This document shows positions 1 through 5,368 of a stretch of DNA of 8,313 bases, one piece after another (within the stretch, counting starts at the first letter, position 1; each line of letters begins with the position of its first letter). The notes beneath the pieces were generated by a model that saw nothing but the letters and a program-made list of their open reading frames with translations, was not told where the DNA came from and did not search any database. The stretch spans positions 1 to 8,313 of the forward strand of contig JAAZIY010000073.1 in assembly GCA_012800625.1 (NCBI GenBank), written 5' to 3'. Origin of the DNA: Lentisphaerota bacterium. GTDB lineage: Bacteria; Verrucomicrobiota; Lentisphaeria; Oligosphaerales; Oligosphaeraceae. Both the position numbers and the translations under genes were made by a program.

Positions 1-79
1 ATCGGACGAATCGGACGAATCATTTTATCGGACGAATCGGACGAATCGGACGTATCATTTTATCGGACGAATCGGACGA
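1..79. repeat. Two-level tandem repeat: ATCGGACGA units with ATCATTTT interruptions
   Basis: Seven 9-bp units ATCGGACGA can be read at 1-9, 10-18, 27-35, 36-44, 45-53, 62-70 and 71-79. All are exact except the fifth, which ends in T. An identical 8-bp block, ATCATTTT, interrupts them at 19-26 and 54-61. The interruptions are 35 bp apart, so there is a higher-order period of three 9-mers plus one 8-mer. The array begins at the window edge, so its true length is unknown. The 9-mer alone would preserve a reading frame but the 8-bp block shifts it, which argues against a coding repeat. One + frame does stay open from base 1 to a TAG at 94-96, so the tail of an upstream gene cannot be excluded. 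It lies about 120 bp upstream of htpG. Confidence 0.9.
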
Positions 80-117
80 ACTATAACCCTGCATAGGGCG
101 GTTGAGCCTAGCCGTTG

Positions 118-143
118 CCTGGCTGCGGGAAATTTCCGCCAGG
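118..143. promoter_or_regulatory. Imperfect palindrome in the htpG leader
   Basis: CCTGGC (118-123) is the reverse complement of GCCAGG (138-143). The inner GGAAATTTCC (128-137) is a perfect 10-bp palindrome, and four unpaired bases (124-127) make the whole asymmetric. It ends 55 bp before the htpG ATG. An AT-rich run with TATATT/TATTAT (149-156) follows and could be a -10 box, but no matching -35 is seen at 15-19 bp. The palindrome could be a repressor operator or an mRNA hairpin. It does not resemble the CIRCE heat-shock operator. Function is inferred from position and symmetry only. Confidence 0.4.
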
Positions 144-184
144 AAAATTATATTATGGTTTTGCCTATTTGCCTAAGATTGTAG

Positions 185-190
185 AAGGAG
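185..190 (+). promoter_or_regulatory. Ribosome binding site of htpG
   Basis: AAGGAG lies 8 nt before the ATG at 199. It fixes the htpG start there rather than at an in-frame TTG at 115, and the protein from 199 matches the usual HtpG amino terminus. It is the only strong Shine-Dalgarno sequence among the four genes of the window. Confidence 0.85.
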
Positions 191-198
191 TATCGTTA

Positions 199-2139
199 AT
201 GTCAAAGAAGCGTGCTTTTAAGACCGAGGTGCAACGGCTTTTGGATTTGGTTATCCATTCTCTGTATTCCAACAAGGAGATTTTTCTGCGCGAGCTTTTG
301 TCCAATGCCTCTGATGCCATAGACCGTGCTCGTTTCGAGTCGCTCAAGGATGAGTCCATCCTCGAGGACGATCCGGACTGGAAGATCAAGATCAGCGTTG
401 ATGCCGACAAGAAGCTGCTTACCATATCAGACAATGGCATAGGCATGAGTGCCGACGAGGTGGAGAAGAATATCGGCACGGTGGCCAACTCCGGCACGCG
501 GCGTTTTCTCGAGCAGCTGCAGGAGAACAAGGAGGCTCTGGCTCCGGAGCTGATAGGTCAGTTCGGCGTGGGTTTTTACTCCGCCTTCATGGTGGCTGAC
601 AAGGTGACTGTGCTTACCCGCCGGGCCGGGCAGGGCGCGCTGCGCTGGGAGTCCAGCGGCGATGGGTATTATACCCTCGAAGAAGCCGAGCGCGAGAAGC
701 GCGGCAGCGATATCATCCTGCATTTGAATGAGGAGCATGTCGAGTATCTCGAGGAGTGGAAGATACGCAAGACGGTGAAAAAGTACTCCGATTTCGTTGA
801 GCACCCCATTTGCATGGACATCGTGCGCGAAGAGGTCGAGCGCGACGAAGAAGGCAAGGAGATCGAGGGGGCCGAGCGCAAGGTAACGGTCACTGAGGAG
901 ACGCTGAATTCCCGCAAGGCTATCTGGCTGCGCCCGAAAAACGAGGTAAACAGCGAAGACTACGCCGAGTTCTACAAGCATATCAGCCATGATTTCCAGG
1001 AGCCTTTCGAGAGCATACACTGGAATGTGGAGGGGCAGGCCGAGTTCAAGGCCCTGGTTTATATTCCGCAGCGTGCTGGCATGGATATGTTTATGCCCGA
1101 GCAGAAGAATAAGGGGCTGCAGCTCTACGTGCACCGTGTTTTTATTACTGACAACTGCGAGGAGCTGCTGCCCAATTATCTGCGCTTTCTGCGCGGCGTG
1201 GTGGACTCCGCCGACCTGCCTCTGAACGTCTCCCGCGAGATGCTGCAGGAGGCTCGTGCCTTGCAGATTATCCGCAAGAACGTCGTGCGCAAGGTGCTGG
1301 ATACTTTGGCTGAGATCAAAGAGAAACAGAGCGAGCGCTACGAGAAATTCTGGGAGAGCTTCGGCAAGGTGCTGAAGGAGGGGCTGCACACTGACTTCGA
1401 GAACCGCGAGAAGCTGCAGGACCTGCTTCTTTTTGAAAGCAGCAGCACCGAGCCGGGCAAGCTGACTTCGCTGGCCGACTACGTGAAACGCATGCCCGAG
1501 GAGCAAAAGGATATCTATTATTTGACCGCCGAAGACCGCAATGCCGCACAAAACGCTCCGCAGTTGGAGATTTTCCGCAGCAAGGGCTTTGAAGTGCTGT
1601 TTATGATTGACCCCATAGACGAGTGGATAGTCAATGACATCAGCAGCTTCGAGGAGAAAAAACTTACCAGTATCAGTAAAGGCGATGTGGACCTGGACAG
1701 CGAGGACGAGAAGGCAGCCAAGGAGGAAAGCCGTAAAAAGGTAGCCGAGGAAAACAAGGGCCTGCTGGAGAAGCTCAGCGCCATTTTAAGCGAGAAGGTG
1801 AAGGAGGTGCGCTTCTCCAAGCGTCTTACCGAGAGCGCATGTTGTCTGGTGAGCGACGAGTGGGGCATGGGTGTGCAGATGGAGAAGATACTGAAGGCCA
1901 TGCAGCAGGAGGTGCCCAGCTCCAAGCGTATCCTCGAGCTTAACCCCGAGCATGCCCTGGTAGGCGTGATGCGGCAGCTGTACGAAAAGCAGGCCGACCA
2001 CCCCAAGCTGGATGAATACGCCCGGCTGCTCTACGACCAGGCTTTGCTCATGGCACAGCTGCCCATCGAAGACCCGCTGAACTTCGCCAAAGCCGTGAGT
2101 GCCCTGATGGCCGAGGAAGCTGGCAGGCTGAGCGAATAA
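199..2139 (+). CDS. htpG: Molecular chaperone HtpG (bacterial Hsp90)
   Basis: This is a cytosolic ATP-dependent chaperone that works as a homodimer, remodelling late folding intermediates and, in E. coli, cooperating with DnaK. The protein has 646 residues; E. coli HtpG has 624. The GHKL ATPase domain (about 1-230) shows the catalytic Glu32 and Asn36 in FLRELLSNASDA, the ATP-binding DNGIG at 78-82, GTVANSGT at 93-100 and the lid glycines of GQFGVGFYS at 120-128. The middle domain carries the conserved LPLNVSREMLQ (340-350), whose Arg346 corresponds to the arginine that contacts the ATP gamma-phosphate. The carboxy-terminal dimerisation domain follows from about 520. There is no eukaryotic MEEVD tail, as expected in bacteria. 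A charged linker at 211-228 is short, as usual in bacteria. The start is set by AAGGAG 8 nt upstream. No CIRCE element is present; a palindrome at 118-143 is the only visible operator candidate. The gene appears intact. Confidence 0.98.
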   Translation: MSKKRAFKTEVQRLLDLVIHSLYSNKEIFLRELLSNASDAIDRARFESLKDESILEDDPDWKIKISVDADKKLLTISDNGIGMSADEVEKNIGTVANSGTRRFLEQLQENKEALAPELIGQFGVGFYSAFMVADKVTVLTRRAGQGALRWESSGDGYYTLEEAEREKRGSDIILHLNEEHVEYLEEWKIRKTVKKYSDFVEHPICMDIVREEVERDEEGKEIEGAERKVTVTEETLNSRKAIWLRPKNEVNSEDYAEFYKHISHDFQEPFESIHWNVEGQAEFKALVYIPQRAGMDMFMPEQKNKGLQLYVHRVFITDNCEELLPNYLRFLRGVVDSADLPLNVSREMLQEARALQIIRKNVVRKVLDTLAEIKEKQSERYEKFWESFGKVLKEGLHTDFENREKLQDLLLFESSSTEPGKLTSLADYVKRMPEEQKDIYYLTAEDRNAAQNAPQLEIFRSKGFEVLFMIDPIDEWIVNDISSFEEKKLTSISKGDVDLDSEDEKAAKEESRKKVAEENKGLLEKLSAILSEKVKEVRFSKRLTESACCLVSDEWGMGVQMEKILKAMQQEVPSSKRILELNPEHALVGVMRQLYEKQADHPKLDEYARLLYDQALLMAQLPIEDPLNFAKAVSALMAEEAGRLSE

Positions 2140-2177
2140 CTGCGTTGCGTCTGGATCCCAAAGCAGATGAAGACAGA

Positions 2178-2204
2178 GCGCCAGGGCTAGTCCTGCGCCC
2201 TTTT
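2178..2204 (+). terminator. Terminator-like hairpin between htpG and the lipoprotein gene
   Basis: GCGC (2178-2181) plus AGG (2183-2185) pairs with CCT plus GCGC (2192-2198). This gives a 7-bp stem with one bulged C (2182) and a six-base loop, GCTAGT. CC and four T follow (2199-2204). It begins 38 nt after the htpG stop, which fits an intrinsic terminator with a short T tract. It also ends only 12 nt before the lipoprotein ATG, so it could instead act as an attenuator or shield that start. The short U run makes full termination uncertain. Confidence 0.5.
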
Positions 2205-2216
2205 AATGAGAATATC

Positions 2217-3377
2217 ATGCAAAATACCGTACGATCTCTACTATTCGCAACACTGTTATTTTGCCTGCTCTGTTCTTGTCAGAGACGTGTTTCGGCGCCC
2301 TTGTCTTCTCTGACCCACTGGCAGAGTCAACAGCAGGCTTTGGCTCTGCCAGCCAGCGTTTTTTCCGACGGTATGAACCTGTTTTTGCCGCCGGCCCCGG
2401 TTTTTTACGCTTCTCTGGCCAATGATGCGCAGGCCTCGCCGCTGGGGTACTACTCTGAGGAGGCCGGCATCGGCGTCTTGCTGAGCCAATATTGCCAGTA
2501 TTGGAACCAGGCGCTGGCGCGTCAGCTGCCTGCTCGTCTGGAGCTGCCCGGCGCCTTTAGCTTGCCGCCCCCGCCGTGGAGCGTCAGCATTGGCGAGGAA
2601 GACTTTCGGCGCAGCGGCATATTTCTCTACCAGGGGCTTCAGCAGGCTGGCTTACCTGCGCTGGAAAGCGAGCGCCTGCAACTGCTTCTGCTCTATCACG
2701 AGCAACAGCTGGAGCTGCTGAAAACCCTGCGTTTCATCGATATGCTTAACCGCGGCAAGGACTGCGACCTGGTTGCGGCTCTCAGGCAGTTTAGGGCATA
2801 TGCCTCATTTAGGCAAAAATTCGCCCGACGCCTGGAAAATGCAGTCATGCCGGAGCTGTTGACCGCAAATCAGCTGCTGGATGAATTTCTGCTGCCCTGG
2901 CTCTCCCTGCCGGAGCTGCAGACCCCTCTGCAAAGCCTGCCCTCCCTGTGGATGTCAGTGGCGGCGGACGAAGGACAGCCGCCGCTGGGAGAAAAGATGC
3001 GGAGCCTGTCAGAGTGGAGCGCCAGGCAGCCGGAGGCCAGGCGCTATGCCGAGGTCTGGGAGGAGCTGCAAGAGGGCAAGAACAACGCCGCGGCCAGCCA
3101 GGGCTTTACCTGGATGGTGGCTGGTTTTGCCAGCCCGGAAATTGAGGAGGGCCAACAGGCCTTTGTTTTTGCGCTGCCGCTGCCCGAGGAAAGCGAGATA
3201 TACTTAAACGGCAAGCGTCAGTACAGCCAAAGCCAGCAGGCCTGCTTATTGCCTTTGCCGGCAGCCGAAGCCGGGCAGGAGCAGCTGCTGGCTTTGAAAC
3301 TGCCCAATGCCTGCCTCTGTTCACAGCTCTGGGCACCCTGGCTGCTCGCAGTGGAAAAGCCGAAGAGCGAAGAGTAA
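2217..3377 (+). CDS. Predicted lipoprotein of unknown function
   Basis: I do not recognise the family. The 386-residue product starts with a lipoprotein signal: MQNTVR, a hydrophobic stretch 8-19 (LLFATLLFCLLC), then a lipobox-like LCSC with Cys21 as the predicted lipidation site. Gln at +2 instead of Asp would fit outer-membrane sorting by the E. coli rule, if this species follows it. Residues about 30-120 are rich in Pro, Leu and aromatics. Residues 130-290 look mostly helical, with many Leu, Gln and Glu. Residues about 312-380 alternate like beta strands and contain EIYLNGK (327-333), reminiscent of jelly-roll sugar-binding domains of glycosidases; this is a weak resemblance. The ATG at 2217 is preferred over an in-frame TTG at 2145, because it puts the signal peptide at the amino terminus and lies after the 2178-2204 hairpin. 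Its Shine-Dalgarno is weak (GAG at 2208-2210). It starts 77 bp after htpG on the same strand and may be partly co-transcribed, but nothing suggests a shared function. Confidence 0.85.
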   Translation: MQNTVRSLLFATLLFCLLCSCQRRVSAPLSSLTHWQSQQQALALPASVFSDGMNLFLPPAPVFYASLANDAQASPLGYYSEEAGIGVLLSQYCQYWNQALARQLPARLELPGAFSLPPPPWSVSIGEEDFRRSGIFLYQGLQQAGLPALESERLQLLLLYHEQQLELLKTLRFIDMLNRGKDCDLVAALRQFRAYASFRQKFARRLENAVMPELLTANQLLDEFLLPWLSLPELQTPLQSLPSLWMSVAADEGQPPLGEKMRSLSEWSARQPEARRYAEVWEELQEGKNNAAASQGFTWMVAGFASPEIEEGQQAFVFALPLPEESEIYLNGKRQYSQSQQACLLPLPAAEAGQEQLLALKLPNACLCSQLWAPWLLAVEKPKSEE

Positions 3378-3382
3378 TACGG

Positions 3383-3472
3383 CAAAAAATATTGGACACA
3401 AAGACACACGAAGCCTCACTAAGACACAGCAAGTCGGCTTCGTCTAAAATTCAAATTTCTGCCAAAAAATAT
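3383..3472. repeat. Direct 10-bp repeats flanking repeat copy 1
   Basis: CAAAAAATAT occurs exactly at 3383-3392 and again at 3463-3472. It brackets the 60-bp element copy 1 plus its short AT-rich tail. This is the arrangement left by insertion with target duplication. The A6 run lowers its significance, because such strings recur easily in AT-rich spacers. Confidence 0.45.
3392..3451 (+). repeat. TTGGACAC dispersed element, copy 1
   Basis: This 60-bp element lies between the convergent ends of the lipoprotein gene and ygiQ. From 3394 it consists of four 10-bp units, each ending in AAG and mostly of the form NNACACNAAG (3394-3403, 3404-3413, 3414-3423, 3424-3433). A non-repeated tail follows, ending in CTAAAATT. 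By hand alignment 54 of 60 bases match the reverse complement of 5258-5317. It has no open reading frame of its own. Its role is unknown; transcript-end structure, protein binding with one site per helical turn, or a mobilised miniature element are all possible. Confidence 0.85.
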
Positions 3473-3486
3473 GTTTTCATACGATT

Positions 3487-5211
3487 TTATCGAGTTTTTC
3501 TGCTTGTCCGGCTCCCTTTCTTCTGCTGTCCGTAGAGCACGGCGTGCTGGTCTTCTCTTTCGCGATCGCTTTTGGCCACATATATTTTATTGCCTTGCAA
3601 GTCGGTTTCGGCATAGTACATGGCGGTTGCAATGGTGCCCGGGGTAGGTATGAAGCACTGCGCCTGCTGCGGTTTCCAGCCGCGCCGCTTAAACCAGGCC
3701 TGCATGGCTTGCATATCCGCCATGCTACAGCCCGGATAGGCACTCATCACATAAGGCACGATATATTGCTCCTTGCCGCATTGCCGACATAACTTCGCGA
3801 AGCGTTGGCTGAACTCCTCAAAGAGACTAAAATCAGTTTTGCGCATTAGCCGCAGCACCTTGTCTTCGCTATGCTCCGGAGCCAGCTTTAATTGACCGCT
3901 GACAAATTCGCCCACCAGGGCTTGACAAAAATCCGGGTCGCGCAAGGCCAGGTCAAAGCGCAGTCCGCTGGCGATGCCTACCTTCTTCACACCGGGCAGT
4001 TTCTCCAGACTGCGCAGCATCTCAATATAGGCACCTTGCTCTAAACGCAGCTGAGGACAAAAATCCGGGAAAAGGCAGCTGGGGCGACGGCAGCCCTTGC
4101 CTTCAATGCGGCAGCTCGCCCCCCAGAGATTGGCGGTAGGACCACCAACGTCGGAGACCTGCCCTCTCCAGCCCTTGAGCCGGGTCAGCGCCTGAGCCTC
4201 CTTACGCAGCGAGGCCGGCGAGCGCGAGCAGACCAAGCGCCCCTGGTGCGAAGCCAGCGAGCAAAAGGCGCAGCCGCCGGCGCAACCGCGCAAAGCCGTC
4301 ATGCTCCACTTGAGCATGGCTACAGCCGGAATGGCTTGCCTATAGCTGGGATGCGCCTCTCGCGTGAAAGGCAGCTCATAATATGAGTCTAACTCTGCCT
4401 CGCTGGGCAAGGGCGCGGGCGGCTCGCAGAAGACGTAGCGCTGGCCATGCTTCTGCGCCAAAGGCAAGCCGGCATGCATGGCCGACTCCATCTCGCTAGT
4501 GGCCCAGAGCAGCTTGACCTTGTCGGCCAGTATTTCCTCGTAAGAAGGCAGCAGACTGGCCGAGCCAGGCTCTGTGCACACTCTTAGCGTGCCCCTGATT
4601 CCTTCCAGCCCCTGCTGCTTTTGCAGTCGTTGGGCGATTTCAGCAATGGCGTATTCTCCCATACCATAGACCAGCAGGTCGGCCTTGCTGTCAAGCAGGA
4701 GCGAGCGCCGCAGGCTGTCGCTCCAGAAATCGTAGTGTGCGAAGCGTCGCAGGGAGGCCTCCACACCGCCCAGCACCAGACAAAGCCCAGGAAAGGCAGC
4801 CTTTACCAGATTGCTATAGACCAGGCAGGCACGGTTGGGACGCGCGCCGGCCTGACCGCCCGGGGTGTAGGCGTCGTCGCGGCGCTTTTTGCGAAAAGCG
4901 GTATAATGGCAGAGCATAGAGTCCAGACTGCCGGCTGAGATGCCGCAGAAAAGCCTGGGTCTGCCCAGCTTTTGAATATCCTCCAGGTTGTCCCAGCGCG
5001 GTTGCGCCACGATACCCACGCGGTAGCCCCGCTTCTCAAGCAGGCGCGCCAGCAGGGGTACGCCAAAGGCAGGATGATCCACATAGGCATCGCCGCTGAC
5101 CAACAAGATATCAAGTTCATCCCAGCCTCGTGCCTGCATCTCCTGGCGACTCATAGGCAGAAAATCTGCCCTGCTTGCTGAGGCCCTAGAAGGTTTTATA
5201 TTTTGACGCAT
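3487..5211 (-). CDS. ygiQ: YgiQ family radical SAM protein (UPF0313)
   Basis: This is a member of the YgiQ family, which is widespread in bacteria but has no established reaction. From the ATG at 5211 it has 574 residues. Family landmarks in order are LPMS (18-21), GDAYVDHPAFG (40-50), GGVEASLRR (148-156) and the radical SAM iron-sulfur motif C310-AGG-C314-AF-C317 (bases 4261-4284). A second conserved Cys group (367, 374, 379, 385), GGPTAN (356-361) and LAPEHS (443-448) follow. The first Cys triad binds the 4Fe-4S cluster that cleaves S-adenosylmethionine. The amino-terminal part resembles a B12-binding-like Rossmann region in related radical SAM enzymes, which is an inference. E. coli YgiQ exceeds 700 residues. 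This one is shorter in the segment before the radical SAM core and ends soon after KIYVAKSDRERE in a basic tail. A GTG at 5247 would add 12 residues, but no Shine-Dalgarno supports either start; ATG is chosen for its codon and a weak CGGAA upstream. The gene is bracketed by inverted copies of the 60-bp repeat. Confidence 0.95.
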   Translation of the reverse strand: MRQNIKPSRASASRADFLPMSRQEMQARGWDELDILLVSGDAYVDHPAFGVPLLARLLEKRGYRVGIVAQPRWDNLEDIQKLGRPRLFCGISAGSLDSMLCHYTAFRKKRRDDAYTPGGQAGARPNRACLVYSNLVKAAFPGLCLVLGGVEASLRRFAHYDFWSDSLRRSLLLDSKADLLVYGMGEYAIAEIAQRLQKQQGLEGIRGTLRVCTEPGSASLLPSYEEILADKVKLLWATSEMESAMHAGLPLAQKHGQRYVFCEPPAPLPSEAELDSYYELPFTREAHPSYRQAIPAVAMLKWSMTALRGCAGGCAFCSLASHQGRLVCSRSPASLRKEAQALTRLKGWRGQVSDVGGPTANLWGASCRIEGKGCRRPSCLFPDFCPQLRLEQGAYIEMLRSLEKLPGVKKVGIASGLRFDLALRDPDFCQALVGEFVSGQLKLAPEHSEDKVLRLMRKTDFSLFEEFSQRFAKLCRQCGKEQYIVPYVMSAYPGCSMADMQAMQAWFKRRGWKPQQAQCFIPTPGTIATAMYYAETDLQGNKIYVAKSDREREDQHAVLYGQQKKGSRTSRKTR

Positions 5212-5257
5212 CGAGTCGAATTCCGCAGTAGTTTTTTTTGCATACACAGAGTATTCT

Positions 5258-5317
5258 AATTTTAGCCGAAGACGACTTGGTGTGTCTTAGTGTAGCTTCG
5301 TGTGTCTTCGTGTCCAA
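5258..5317 (-). repeat. TTGGACAC dispersed element, copy 2 (inverted)
   Basis: Read on the - strand, this 60-bp segment begins TTGGACACGAAG and ends GGCTAAAATT. It matches copy 1 at 54 of 60 positions. The same 10-bp units ending in AAG are present, better preserved than in copy 1. The TTGGAC end faces the FAD oxidoreductase gene. The AAAATT end is 46 bp upstream of the ygiQ ATG, so the element occupies the ygiQ promoter region and could influence its expression. With copy 1 it forms an inverted pair with 1806 bp between them that contain all of ygiQ. Confidence 0.85.
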
Positions 5318-5362
5318 ATTCCTGCCAGGCCAGCTTTTTGGACGGGTCTAAGACACACTAAG
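5286..5362. repeat. Inverted repeat formed by copy 2 and a truncated copy 3
   Basis: A degenerate third copy (5338-5362) shows TTGGAC followed by CTAAGACACACTAAG, on the + strand and facing copy 2. Together they can fold. GTCCAAA (5312-5318) pairs with TTTGGAC (5337-5343), leaving an 18-base loop, and CTTAGTGT (5286-5293) pairs with ACACTAAG (5355-5362) further out, with an unpaired interior. The structure lies just beyond the stop of the FAD oxidoreductase, before ygiQ. It could mark the end of the FAD transcript, but no U tract follows on the - strand, so it is not a classical intrinsic terminator. Confidence 0.55.
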
Positions 5363-5368
5363 TTTTAT

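Noticed and set aside
1..79. CRISPR array
   Set aside because: The units are 9 bp and the interruptions 8 bp and identical. There are no 23-40 bp repeats and no unique spacers.
115..198. In-frame upstream extension of htpG from TTG 115
   Set aside because: The 28 extra residues are unlike any HtpG amino terminus, they cross the palindrome, and the ATG at 199 has an ideal ribosome binding site.
427..1551. Long open frame on the - strand opposite htpG (374 codons)
   Set aside because: It lies wholly inside the certain htpG gene, and its product is a leucine-, histidine- and glutamine-rich sequence without recognisable motifs. Such frames arise from GAG/CTG-rich codon use on the coding strand.
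2145..2216. In-frame upstream extension of the lipoprotein from TTG 2145
   Set aside because: It would bury the signal peptide 24 residues into the protein and include the terminator-like hairpin.
3392..5317. Composite transposon carrying ygiQ
   Set aside because: The flanking elements encode nothing, no transposase is present, and ygiQ is a common chromosomal gene. Further copies outside the pair suggest a dispersed intergenic repeat. The observation is kept as a finding without the transposon claim.
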